This document shows, piece after piece, positions 8,694 to 16,933 of a stretch of DNA of 32,001 bases. The translations under genes and the position numbers were made by a program. How positions within the stretch are numbered: position 1 is the stretch's first letter; every line of letters begins with the position of its first letter. Under the pieces are notes generated by a model that did not search any database, was not told the DNA's origin, and was given only the letters and a program-made list of their open reading frames with translations. Location: positions 1-32,001 of the forward strand of contig CAMCHP010000034.1 of assembly GCA_945874695.1 (NCBI GenBank). The letters run 5' to 3'. Source of the stretch: Chryseobacterium gleum. GTDB lineage: Bacteria > Bacteroidota > Bacteroidia > Flavobacteriales_D > Sanyastnellaceae.

Positions 8694-9875
8694 ATGCACA
8701 GCATCACGCCTCTTTTGAGCTTCCTATTCACCGTTGCGCTGGGTTTTTCCTTGTCGGCGCAGCAAGAAGACATTGTGCGTGTGGGCATTTTTGGCGGAAG
8801 AGGCATTGCAAAAGCCACCATTCAACACCACACAGGCAGCTACTCGGTAATCGGCGATGGTAAAGCCGTGGCTACACTTTCGTCAAAAACTGGTTTTACA
8901 CTGCAAGCACAAGGCGACCTCGTACAAGTGAGCTCAAAGACCGGTGCGGTTGGTAAATACCGCCGTGTGGTGGTTAAAGCAGCGCAATCTGAAAGCCACG
9001 TGGGGCTGAAAGCAGAGGCCGGCGGACGAACGGTGAAAAACAGTACCTACCCTGACAACCTCATCGTTCGCGCCTCCAAAGGCCAGTTGTTGATTGTGAA
9101 CGAAGCAGCGCTCGACCATTACATCGCGGGTGTCACCGAAGCTGAAGCTGGGCGCGGACATGAGATGGAGTTCTACAAAGTGCAGGCGATGATCGCCCGT
9201 ACATACGCTTTAGCCAACTTCAAACGGCATGCAACCAGTGGTTTCAATGTTTGTGATGAAGTGCATTGTCAGGCCTACCATGGTACTGCACGCTTCGAAC
9301 CCAAGATCACGGTAGCTACTGAACTCACGCAGAATCAAGTCCTCGTTGATGCGAACATCCGCCTCATAACCGCCGCGTTTCATTCCAATTGCGGCGGACA
9401 CACGCTAAACTCTGAACACGTTTGGAGTAAACCCTTGCCCTATTTGGTTGGTCGACCCGACAGTTTCTGCTTGGTGATGCCCCACAGCCATTGGGAAAAG
9501 AGTTTCAAAAAGCAAGATTGGGTTGCGTATTTGAACAAGAAAGCAGGCTTTCGAAAAGAAGCCTTGAACGACAGTACGCTTGCATTGGCGTATTTCCCCC
9601 GTGAACGGCAGCGCTTCTTTGCCGACAGTACAAGCAGCCTTCGCATGACGAAAGTTCGCAGCGATTGGGGATTGCGATCGGCCTTCTTCGTGATTGAAGA
9701 AGAAGTCGACAGCGTGCGCTTTACTGGAAGAGGTTTCGGGCACGGAGTCGGCTTATGCCAAGAAGGAGGTATGCGCATGGCCCAACTCGGCCACGATTGT
9801 AGCAGCATCGTGCATTTCTATTACAAAGACGTGCACATCATTGATCGCCGGAAAATAAGCTTCTTTGCAGACTAG
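8694..9875 (+). CDS. SpoIID/LytB domain protein, secreted
   Basis: A 393-residue protein from the ATG at 8694 (a TTG at 8688 is an alternative). A signal peptide ends near LGFSLSAQQ. The SpoIID domain is recognisable: YIAGVTEAEAG with E151 at the position of the SpoIID catalytic Glu, KVQAMIARTYAL, CDEVHCQAYHG, AAFHSNCGGHT, and near the C-terminus GRGFGHGVGLCQEGGMRMA. In B. subtilis, SpoIID cleaves glycan strands of peptidoglycan and LytB enhances an amidase. Bacteroidota do not sporulate, so a vegetative peptidoglycan role in the periplasm is inferred. It lies 8 bp after lpxB and probably ends that transcript; dps converges on it 22 bp downstream. Confidence 0.85.
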   Translation: MHSITPLLSFLFTVALGFSLSAQQEDIVRVGIFGGRGIAKATIQHHTGSYSVIGDGKAVATLSSKTGFTLQAQGDLVQVSSKTGAVGKYRRVVVKAAQSESHVGLKAEAGGRTVKNSTYPDNLIVRASKGQLLIVNEAALDHYIAGVTEAEAGRGHEMEFYKVQAMIARTYALANFKRHATSGFNVCDEVHCQAYHGTARFEPKITVATELTQNQVLVDANIRLITAAFHSNCGGHTLNSEHVWSKPLPYLVGRPDSFCLVMPHSHWEKSFKKQDWVAYLNKKAGFRKEALNDSTLALAYFPRERQRFFADSTSSLRMTKVRSDWGLRSAFFVIEEEVDSVRFTGRGFGHGVGLCQEGGMRMAQLGHDCSSIVHFYYKDVHIIDRRKISFFAD

Positions 9876-9897
9876 TTCTGGGCAAACCTAACTGTGC

Positions 9898-10398
9898 TTA
9901 TCGGCCGAGGTAAGCTTTGAGCATCCAGGCTTGCTTTTCTTGAACAGCAATGAGCGGCGTGAGCAAATCAGCCGTTCCTTCATCGCCTGCTTCGTTAGCT
10001 GCTACCACGATCTCACGTTCGAGCTGCAATAAAACTGCAATGTTCGACAACGTGGTGCGCACCGTTTCATCAGCGGTAAATACATCGCGTGACTCTTTGA
10101 TGTCAGCTGACTTGACGTAATCAGACATCGTATGCAAGGGGCGCCCTCCCAATGTTAAAATACGCTCGGCGAGCTCATCAATGGTAAGTTGCGCAGCCGT
10201 GTATAGGGTTTCAAAGTGACGGTGTAGTTCGAAAAAACCGGGTCCGCTGATGTTCCAGTGAAAACCGCGCAGATTTTGATAGTAGATCTGAAAGTCGGCG
10301 AGCAACTGGTTCAGCTGCTTGACCAAGGCCTGCGATGCCTGCTCTTCGATGCCTGTTATTGATTTCATGGGTTGTAAAGTAGATGTGGAATTATTCAT
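9898..10398 (-). CDS. dps: Dps-family ferritin-like DNA-protection protein
   Basis: A 166-residue ferritin-like protein that oxidises Fe(II) with hydrogen peroxide and stores iron in a dodecameric shell in the cytoplasm. The intersubunit ferroxidase ligands can be placed with the E. coli spacing: H47 in GFHWN, H59 and E63 in ELHRHFETLY, D74 and E78 in TIDELAER. LTLGGRPLHT also fits the family. The ATG at 10398 lies 4 nt after a near-consensus -7 box. If transcription starts there, the mRNA is leaderless, or translation begins at the second Met (10368, MKSITG), which would shorten the protein by 10 residues. Divergent from oxyR, the classical regulator of dps. Confidence 0.93.
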   Translation of the reverse strand: MNNSTSTLQPMKSITGIEEQASQALVKQLNQLLADFQIYYQNLRGFHWNISGPGFFELHRHFETLYTAAQLTIDELAERILTLGGRPLHTMSDYVKSADIKESRDVFTADETVRTTLSNIAVLLQLEREIVVAANEAGDEGTADLLTPLIAVQEKQAWMLKAYLGR

Positions 10399-10402
10399 AC
10401 CA

Positions 10403-10434
10403 CAAAGATCGTTATTTCAACTGTATAAGTCAAA
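10403..10434 (-). promoter_or_regulatory. Candidate dps promoter (-33 TTTG, N20, -7 GATCTTTG)
   Basis: On the minus strand TTTG (10431-10434) is followed by 20 bp and GATCTTTG (10403-10410), one mismatch from TAnnTTTG. Spacing fits the Bacteroidota promoter pattern. The palindrome at 10436-10447 lies immediately upstream of the -33 element. Confidence 0.5.
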
Positions 10435-10435
10435 T

Positions 10436-10447
10436 TGATAATTATCA
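10436..10447. promoter_or_regulatory. 12-bp perfect palindrome TGATAATTATCA, possible operator
   Basis: It lies in the 92-bp dps/oxyR intergenic region, next to the predicted dps -33 box and about 20 bp before the oxyR -7 box. That position fits a shared site for OxyR or for a Fur/PerR-type regulator. The assignment is inference; the palindrome itself is exact. Confidence 0.4.
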
Positions 10448-10466
10448 TGTACTTATAAATATTTGT

Positions 10467-10474
10467 TATATTTG
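10467..10474 (+). promoter_or_regulatory. -7 box (TATATTTG) of oxyR
   Basis: A perfect TAnnTTTG match, giving a predicted transcription start near 10479 and a leader of about 12 nt before the GTG at 10491. No clear -33 element; the palindrome occupies that region, suggesting autoregulation. Confidence 0.5.
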
Positions 10475-10490
10475 CTTAAAATAATGTAAG

Positions 10491-11414
10491 GTGACTTTAC
10501 AACAACTTCGCTATATCGCCGCACTCGATCGGCACCGACACTTTGGAAAAGCAGCTGACGAATGCTTAGTCACGCAGCCCACCCTCACGATGCAATTGCG
10601 GAAACTTGAGGAGGAAATGGGCGTGGTGTTGTTTGATCGCAGTAGACAACCGATTGTGCCAACGCCTGCGGGGACTATCATTTTAGCGAAATCGCGCGAG
10701 ATTTTACAGCATGCCGAGCAACTGTACCATTTCGTGCGCGGCGAGCATACAAGTGTTAAAGGAACCTTCACAGTTGGCGTCATACCTACCTTGGCGCCTT
10801 ACTTGCTTTCGCGGTTCATTCCGAAATTCTTGGTTGACTATCCGGAAACCCGGCTCGTGATTCGTGAAATCCAAACCGAGCGCATCATTGAGCAACTGAA
10901 AAATGGCACCATCGACATCGGCATTTTGGTTACGCCCTTGAATGAATCGACGATTCGGGAGGTACCGCTTTTCAATGAGCCTTTTGAAATCTACACGCGC
11001 GATACTTCAATTGGCAACGAACTTGCCATTGAGCAGTTGCCCACTGAAGGCCTCATGCTGTTGGAAGAAGGGCATTGTTTTAGATCGCAAGCCCTCGAGT
11101 TGTGCGGACGGCGCGAGCAATCGGGCATTCACAACCTCGATTACCGCAGTGGCTCTATCGAATCGTTGAAGGCCTTGGTGCGACGAGGCCTAGGTTACAC
11201 ATTGATTCCCGCATTATCGGCCACCGATGAAGACGCGCCGTATCGCCGTCAATTTCAAGCTCCTGCGCCCGTGCGCGAGGTGAGTTTGGTTGTTCACCAA
11301 TCGTTTGTGCGGGAACAGCTGTTGGAAGTATTGCGCGAGACCATCCGCGCAGCGGTACCCCAAGCCTACCTCGACGATTCAACGTATTACAAAGTGCGCT
11401 GGCGTCAGATTTAA
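10491..11414 (+). CDS. oxyR: Hydrogen-peroxide sensor OxyR, LysR family
   Basis: A 307-residue LysR-type regulator. Residues 1-60 form the winged helix-turn-helix (LQQLRYIAALDRHRHFGKAA, then TQPTLTMQLRKLEEEMG). Residues 90 onward form the periplasmic-binding-like effector domain (FTVGVIPTLAPYLL). What identifies OxyR rather than a generic LysR is EEGHCFRSQALELC: C196 and C205 are nine residues apart as in E. coli C199/C208, which form the peroxide-induced disulfide. The start is GTG at 10491, the only start that gives the canonical TLQQLRY N-terminus; an ATG-TAA pair sits just upstream at 10484. It is divergent from its likely target dps. Its stop overlaps that of the convergent LOG-family gene. 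Confidence 0.93.
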   Translation: MTLQQLRYIAALDRHRHFGKAADECLVTQPTLTMQLRKLEEEMGVVLFDRSRQPIVPTPAGTIILAKSREILQHAEQLYHFVRGEHTSVKGTFTVGVIPTLAPYLLSRFIPKFLVDYPETRLVIREIQTERIIEQLKNGTIDIGILVTPLNESTIREVPLFNEPFEIYTRDTSIGNELAIEQLPTEGLMLLEEGHCFRSQALELCGRREQSGIHNLDYRSGSIESLKALVRRGLGYTLIPALSATDEDAPYRRQFQAPAPVREVSLVVHQSFVREQLLEVLRETIRAAVPQAYLDDSTYYKVRWRQI

Positions 11415-11911
11415 GCCGCGAGCAAACGCAGCAGATGAGCACGCAGTTCTTCAAGGTTGTTAGCCTCCAAAACAGGCTCATCCCAGCGATGGTCGAGGCA
11501 TTTACCTGCCAGTTCAGCGGCCCAGCCTCCGCCGGTGGTTAATGCAATGATCGGACGGCGGTAACTCCATGCAAAGGCGATTTCGCTAAGTGTTCCTGCG
11601 GCGCCCCCTACTGCGATAACCACATCTGCGGCAAGCACATTCATTGAATTGCGCGCATAACCGATTCCGGTCGGTATTACAATGGTGTTGAAGCCATTTC
11701 CATCTTCGAAGTTCTCTGATGGTAAAATTCCGACTGAAGTCCCCCCTGCCTCAGCGCAGCCGCGCGCCACAGCTTCCATAAGCCCTGCTCTTCCACCGGT
11801 TACGGCGATCACATCGAGCTCAGCTAAGAGCTGACCAATAGCCATTCCGAGTGCGTACTGCTCTTCTGTCGCATCGTAGCGGCCGATAACGGTTACCTGT
11901 TTTCTGCGCAT
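11411..11911 (-). CDS. LOG/SLOG-family protein (TIGR00725-like)
   Basis: A 166-residue Rossmann-like protein of the lysine-decarboxylase-like/LOG superfamily. Nucleotide-binding features are VTGGRAGLMEAVARG (residues 38-51), GIGYARNSMN (82-91) and VGGAAGTLSEI (101-111); the last corresponds to the PGGxGTxxE signature of LOG phosphoribohydrolases but lacks its Pro. LOG enzymes hydrolyse cytokinin ribotides or related nucleotides; whether this smaller relative has that activity cannot be told. It starts 7 bp after the parC stop and probably rides on the topoisomerase IV transcript. Its TAA (11411-11413) overlaps the oxyR TAA (11412-11414) through a shared TTAA. Confidence 0.85.
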   Translation of the reverse strand: MRRKQVTVIGRYDATEEQYALGMAIGQLLAELDVIAVTGGRAGLMEAVARGCAEAGGTSVGILPSENFEDGNGFNTIVIPTGIGYARNSMNVLAADVVIAVGGAAGTLSEIAFAWSYRRPIIALTTGGGWAAELAGKCLDHRWDEPVLEANNLEELRAHLLRLLAA

Positions 11912-11918
11912 ACTTTAC

Positions 11919-14693
11919 TTAGAATAGCGTGGGCTGGATATCTGTATCGTCAAGACGCGGTTTAGGCTTCGGTTTGGGCAGTTCAAGCTCTATGGTTGGA
12001 CTAACAGCATCTCGCTCACCCGCTTCGAGGTCATCGTCGGCATCTTCATCGTTCGCGAAATCGTCATCCGCATCATCGGCCAATTCGTCGTCGAAGCGCG
12101 GAGCGTTTTGCGCTGCGCGGATGGCCGCAATTTCAAGCTGCAAGGCTTCTTCGGCTTTGATTTCGAGCTCCTCGATTGGATCTTCAAGAACAACATCGGT
12201 GATTGGCAAGGGGCTCACGCGATTGCCTTTTGCCTTCAATCCTTTCACCCCAATGAAGTCACGCAAATTGATCACTTGATCTTCTTTGTCGCGGGTGTGT
12301 TTAAACCGCTTGTTGAACACCAACCGGATGTGCGGGTAATGGATGGTTGTTGCAACGAGTAATTTACTTTCTGGACTTTCGCTGATGAATGACATCGCAC
12401 CGCGCGAGGGCTCTGCGAGAAAGCGTTTAGCGAAATGCACATCTTTTTCGGGGTCGTAGTACACCGCTGAAATGGGCTTTTCGGGAATCCACTTTTCGAG
12501 GTGAAACATGTTTTCATCAAAGTGCGTGGTCAGGTCGAAGCCTGTGAGTTTGTATTCCCCGGATGCCAATAAGACCAAGATCTTATCATCGGCATTAAAC
12601 TCACCAAGGAATCGTCCGCGTGAATCTGCATTCAAGCGCTGAACTGTTTCATCATACCATATTTTGCGTGCCCCCAGCGTTGATATGCCTTGCTCTTTAA
12701 GTTCAACCTTACGCACGGGATAACGGGTAACCGTGTTGCCGGCAGCAGCCCGTCCTTTAATCGCCAGCTCAGAAAAGTCAAGGTCGAACTTGAGTTTCTT
12801 TACCCGCTGCATCGCGCGCAGGTGAATGGTGACCACTTCGGCCTCACCGTTTGGATTGGCCGAGAAGTAAAGCACCTCTGATCCTGCTGTTCCTTTGGTC
12901 ACTGGGTATTCACGGTCGCGGGTGATGGATGTCACGTTGAATCGCTTCATGAATGTTTTCCCCAATTTGCCATCGCGGTAAATCACATTGTACACGCGGC
13001 GGCGATCATCTTTCTTCCACACCCAAGCGTGAATGATGTCTTTGCCCACAAAGGCCTTTTGCGTTACGCGGGTCACAATCATAGTTCCATCGCGACGGAA
13101 GACAATGATGTCATCGATGTCAGAGCAATCACATACGAATTCGCCCTCACCACGCTTCAAACCTGTGCCAATAAAGCCTTCTTCTGCGTTGAGGTAGAGT
13201 TTGGCGTTGGCTACAGCTACGGTGGTGCGATCAATGGTGTCGAAAGTTTTTATCTCAGTTCGGCGCTCGCGGCCTGCACCGAAGTCTTTCTTCAGCTCTT
13301 TGAAGTAGTCGATGGTGTATTCAACCAAATGCTCAAGGTGATACTTCACGGTTTCGATTTCTCCTTCGAGCGCTTGGATTTTCTCATCGGCTTTGAAGCT
13401 GTCAAAACGCGAAATGCGCTTGATTCGGATTTCGGTAAGGCGGGTTACGTCTTCATCGGTAACCGCGCGCAGCAAATGCTGAATATGGGGCTTTAACCCG
13501 GCATGAATAGCTGCCAAAATTTCTTCCCAGGTTTCACACTCTTCAATGTCGCGGTAAATGCGCTTTACAATGAAGATTTTCTCTAAGGAGGCGAAATGCC
13601 ATTGTTCTTCGAGCTCACCCTTTTTGATCTCAAGCTCAAGTTGCAAGAGGTCTTTGGTACGCGCCACACTCATGCGGAGCATTTCAGCTACCCCCATGAA
13701 GTGCGGACGATCATCGGCAATTACAGCGGCGTTGGGTGAAATCGATACTTCGCAATCGGTGAATGCGTAAAGGGCATCAATGGTTTTATCGGGAGAAACA
13801 CCGGTTGCGAGATGAATCACAATTTCAACTTGGTCAGCCGTATTGTCTTCGACCTTTTTCACTTTGATCTTTCCGCGATCGTTGGCTTTTAAGATCGAGT
13901 CAATGAGCGACACCGTGGTTGTTCCAAATGGCAGTTCGTGTACAACAAGGGTTTTGTTGTCTTCCTTCTTGATGCGGGCGCGAACTTTGATTTTTCCTCC
14001 ACGGAGGCCGTCATTGTAGTGCTCAACATCCATCATGCCCCCGGTGATGAAGTCGGGGTATAAGGTTGGCGTTTTTCCCCGCAAGGTGTCGATCGACGCA
14101 TCGATCAACTCAACAAAATTGTGTGGCAAGATTTTGCATGCCATCCCCACCGCAATACCTTCAACACCTTGCGCCAAAAGCAAAGGAAACTTCACAGGAA
14201 GGGTTTCAGGCTCTTTGTTTCGTCCGTCGTATGAAGCGAGCCACTTCGTGGTTTTCGGATTGAATACCACGCGATTTGCGAACTTACTGAGTTTAACCTC
14301 GATGTAACGGGGAGCAGCTGCGCTATCGCCTGTGAGGATGTTACCCCAGTTCCCCTGCATGTCGAGCAGGATATCTTTTTGACCAATTTGTACTAACGCA
14401 TCGCCGATGGAGGCATCCCCGTGCGGGTGATACTTCATGGTATTTCCGATGACGTTGGCAACCTTGTGAAAGCGTCCATCATCAAGTTCGCGCAAGGAGT
14501 GCAAAATGCGCCGTTGCACCGGTTTAAGGCCGTCGTACAAGTGCGGAACCGCGCGCTCCAAAATCACATAAGATGCATAGTCGAGAAAGTACTGATTGTA
14601 CATGCCTGAAACTTGAACCACGCGTTCAAGCTGTTTGTCACCGGCACCATTACCAAACTCTTCGTCGTGCTCTCTTTCTTCGTTCTCTGCCAT
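11919..14693 (-). CDS. parC: DNA topoisomerase IV subunit A
   Basis: A 924-residue type IIA topoisomerase breakage-reunion subunit, which decatenates daughter chromosomes together with ParE. The N-terminal winged-helix/tower region contains the active-site Tyr130 in AAAPRYIEVKLS and the helix HPHGDASIGDALV (A94 and D98 align with the quinolone-determining S80 and E84 of E. coli ParC). Coiled-coil arms follow (residues about 350-460), then a beta-pinwheel C-terminal domain. The last 60 or so residues are a strongly acidic linker (DDADDDFANDEDADDD) followed by a Lys-Pro-rich tail ending QPTLF. It lies 33 bp downstream of parE on the same strand, as in other Bacteroidota. GyrA is less likely because of the parE linkage. 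Confidence 0.94.
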   Translation of the reverse strand: MAENEEREHDEEFGNGAGDKQLERVVQVSGMYNQYFLDYASYVILERAVPHLYDGLKPVQRRILHSLRELDDGRFHKVANVIGNTMKYHPHGDASIGDALVQIGQKDILLDMQGNWGNILTGDSAAAPRYIEVKLSKFANRVVFNPKTTKWLASYDGRNKEPETLPVKFPLLLAQGVEGIAVGMACKILPHNFVELIDASIDTLRGKTPTLYPDFITGGMMDVEHYNDGLRGGKIKVRARIKKEDNKTLVVHELPFGTTTVSLIDSILKANDRGKIKVKKVEDNTADQVEIVIHLATGVSPDKTIDALYAFTDCEVSISPNAAVIADDRPHFMGVAEMLRMSVARTKDLLQLELEIKKGELEEQWHFASLEKIFIVKRIYRDIEECETWEEILAAIHAGLKPHIQHLLRAVTDEDVTRLTEIRIKRISRFDSFKADEKIQALEGEIETVKYHLEHLVEYTIDYFKELKKDFGAGRERRTEIKTFDTIDRTTVAVANAKLYLNAEEGFIGTGLKRGEGEFVCDCSDIDDIIVFRRDGTMIVTRVTQKAFVGKDIIHAWVWKKDDRRRVYNVIYRDGKLGKTFMKRFNVTSITRDREYPVTKGTAGSEVLYFSANPNGEAEVVTIHLRAMQRVKKLKFDLDFSELAIKGRAAAGNTVTRYPVRKVELKEQGISTLGARKIWYDETVQRLNADSRGRFLGEFNADDKILVLLASGEYKLTGFDLTTHFDENMFHLEKWIPEKPISAVYYDPEKDVHFAKRFLAEPSRGAMSFISESPESKLLVATTIHYPHIRLVFNKRFKHTRDKEDQVINLRDFIGVKGLKAKGNRVSPLPITDVVLEDPIEELEIKAEEALQLEIAAIRAAQNAPRFDDELADDADDDFANDEDADDDLEAGERDAVSPTIELELPKPKPKPRLDDTDIQPTLF

Positions 14694-14726
14694 AATATCG
14701 CTGCTTTCGCTCTCGTTCGCTTGTTT

Positions 14727-16583
14727 TTACTTGGCCTCTTCTTCGAGCACCATGTCTTTTTCTACGCGAAGGTTTTCAATGATAAATTCTTGACGGTCAG
14801 GCGTATTCTTCCCCATGAAGAAGCCGAGCATTTGCTCGATGCTGCTGTCTTTGCCAATTACAACGGGGTCAAGACGGATGCTATCGCCGATAAAGAATTT
14901 GAACTCGTCAGGCGAAATTTCACCTAACCCCTTGAATCGGGTAATTTCAGGATTCTTTCCGCATTTGATCATCGCGTCAATTTTCTCCTCATCGCTGTAG
15001 CAATAGAACGTGTCTTTCTTGTTCCTGACGCGGAACAGCGGCGTTTGCAATACATAGAGATGTCCGCGTTTCACCAATTCAGGGAAGAACTGAAGAAAGA
15101 AGGTAATGAGTAGCAAGCGAATGTGCATGCCATCGACATCGGCATCGGTAGCAACCACGACATTGTTGTATCGCAGGTTTTCCATGCCGTCTTCAATGTT
15201 CAGTGCCGCCTGCAAGAGGTTAAACTCTTCGTTCTCATAAACGATCTTCTTGGTTAAGCCATAGCTGTTTAGCGGCTTTCCTTTCAGAGAGAATACGGCT
15301 TGCGTATTGACATCGCGTGCCTTGGTAATTGACCCGGAAGCTGAATCACCCTCGGTGATGAACAGCGTTGATTGAGGTGCTCGATCGTGGTTATCGTTCA
15401 GGTGAACCCGGCAATCGCGCAATTTGCGGTTGTGCAGGCTGGCTTTCTTCGCGCGGTCGCGGGCAAGTTTTTTGATGCCAGCTAGTTCTTTGCGCTCCTT
15501 TTCACTCTGCATGATGCGCCGTTGGAGCGCCTCAGAAACTTCAGGGTTTTTATGTAAGAAGTTATCGAGTTCACGCTTGAGAAAGTCGAGAATAAAGCCA
15601 CGAATGGATGCCCCTTCTGGCTCTATTTCGGTTGACCCCAACTTGGTTTTGGTTTGTGACTCAAAAACTGGCTCAGTTACTTTGATGCTAATGGCACCTG
15701 TAACCCCGCTGCGGACATCCACCGCGTCGTAATCCTTTTGATAGTAATCGCGAATTACTTTAACCAAAGCTTCTCGGAAAGCGCCTTGGTGGGTTCCCCC
15801 TTGCGTGGTGTATTGTCCGTTTACAAACGAGTAATAATCTTCCCCGTAGGAGTTCGTATGAGTCAAGGCAACCTCAATATCATCGCCTTTGAGATGAATG
15901 ATGGGGTAATTTAGTTCGGTAGCGCCCAAATTAGCTTCGAGCAAATCTTTCAGACCGTTGTCTGAATGATACTTCTCACCGTTGAAGTAAATCGTTAACC
16001 CGGTATTCAAGTACGCATAGTTCCAAAGCAGCCTTTCAATGTGCTGCATCCGGAAGGTGTAGTTGAGAAAGATCTTCGAATCAGGAATGAAGGTTATTTT
16101 CGTGCCCCGACGTTTTACAGATTCAGCAATGGCTGCATCGTTGGTGAGCTCGCCTTGGTTGAACTCGGCTTGTTTGATTTGATTGTCGCGGATTGACTCT
16201 ACACAGAAATACTCAGATAGCGCATTAACTGCCTTGGTACCAACCCCGTTCAAACCAACCGACTTCTTGAACGCTTTGGTATCGTATTTACCCCCTGTAT
16301 TGATGCGGCTTACACAGTCGACAACTTTTCCTAAGGGAATGCCACGCCCGAAGTCGCGCACCTTAACCACGTTGTCGCGTATGCTTATTTCGATGGTTTT
16401 GCCATAACCCATCACATATTCATCGATGCAGTTGTCGATGACTTCTTTGAGCAAAACGTAAATGCCGTCATCAGCTGTTGATCCATCGCCAAGCTTACCG
16501 ATGTACATACCCGGGCGAAGCCGAATGTGTTCCTTCCAGTCGAGTGAACGTATATTGTCTTCGGTATATTGAACTTCTGCCAT
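14727..16583 (-). CDS. parE: DNA topoisomerase IV subunit B
   Basis: A 618-residue ATPase subunit of topoisomerase IV. The GHKL ATP site shows E47 and N51 in [19 protein letters not shown] and [14 protein letters not shown]. The transducer domain has [13 protein letters not shown]. The TOPRIM metal site is E411 in [10 protein letters not shown] and D480/D482/D484 in DADVDGMHI. The start is set at ATG 16583 ([19 protein letters not shown]), the usual N-terminus of Bacteroidota ParE. An upstream in-frame ATG at 16625 would add 14 residues (MAADFCMSC) with no family counterpart. It is followed by parC after 33 bp and then the LOG-family gene, forming one operon. Confidence 0.94.
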   Translation of the reverse strand: MAEVQYTEDNIRSLDWKEHIRLRPGMYIGKLGDGSTADDGIYVLLKEVIDNCIDEYVMGYGKTIEISIRDNVVKVRDFGRGIPLGKVVDCVSRINTGGKYDTKAFKKSVGLNGVGTKAVNALSEYFCVESIRDNQIKQAEFNQGELTNDAAIAESVKRRGTKITFIPDSKIFLNYTFRMQHIERLLWNYAYLNTGLTIYFNGEKYHSDNGLKDLLEANLGATELNYPIIHLKGDDIEVALTHTNSYGEDYYSFVNGQYTTQGGTHQGAFREALVKVIRDYYQKDYDAVDVRSGVTGAISIKVTEPVFESQTKTKLGSTEIEPEGASIRGFILDFLKRELDNFLHKNPEVSEALQRRIMQSEKERKELAGIKKLARDRAKKASLHNRKLRDCRVHLNDNHDRAPQSTLFITEGDSASGSITKARDVNTQAVFSLKGKPLNSYGLTKKIVYENEEFNLLQAALNIEDGMENLRYNNVVVATDADVDGMHIRLLLITFFLQFFPELVKRGHLYVLQTPLFRVRNKKDTFYCYSDEEKIDAMIKCGKNPEITRFKGLGEISPDEFKFFIGDSIRLDPVVIGKDSSIEQMLGFFMGKNTPDRQEFIIENLRVEKDMVLEEEAK

Positions 16584-16933
16584 AGTCTTGTTTGAGGCGC
16601 AGGACATGCAGAAATCTGCAGCCACAGCGGGTGTTACGAATCGACTAAATTACCAATTCTCGAGGGGTGCTTTCCCGCCTACATCCCTCTATTTTTCAAC
16701 ATTCTCATCCAGTTTTCAAAACTTAATTCGATCACAACGCCGATGCAAAGAAATACCAGAAGTTTGAATGCTCGACCATCCGCCCGCTAGGGCGAAAACT
16801 CTTAGAATAAGAAGACGCGTGCACCCCATTAGCCGACTAAGTGCAGAATATTTCGACCGATCGTGAATGTTAATTCAGTTTAAACATGTAAATTGCTTTT
16901 TAATAAGGACCTTTCTAACCAGACCAATTTAAC
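16584..16933. other. 350-bp divergent intergenic region (parE / serine protease)
   Basis: No credible gene is seen. It holds a 6-bp-arm inverted repeat TGCAGA-AA-TCTGCA at 16607-16620, about 24 nt upstream of the parE start; a weak minus-strand -7-like sequence TAATTTAG at 16645-16652; and one copy of the dispersed hairpin repeat at 16777-16799. The last 70 bp before the protease gene are AT-rich, as expected of a promoter, but contain no perfect TAnnTTTG. Confidence 0.6.
16777..16799 (+). repeat. Dispersed hairpin repeat, copy 2 (intergenic)
   Basis: CATCCGCCCG, CT, AGGGCGAAAAC. It has the 5-bp stem CGCCC/GGGCG with loop GCTA and differs from copy 1 only in the two loop bases. There is no T tract after it, so it is not an intrinsic terminator. 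Confidence 0.65.

Noticed and set aside
14397-14435. Ala94 in ParC at the position of quinolone-sensitive Ser80 of E. coli, as an acquired resistance mutation.
   Set aside because: HPHGDASIGDAL is, as far as I recall, the usual sequence in Bacteroidota ParC, so it is probably ancestral rather than selected.
16607-16620. Inverted repeat TGCAGA-AA-TCTGCA upstream of parE as an operator.
   Set aside because: The arms are short, there is no second copy in the window, and no promoter can be placed with confidence nearby; noted only within the intergenic entry.
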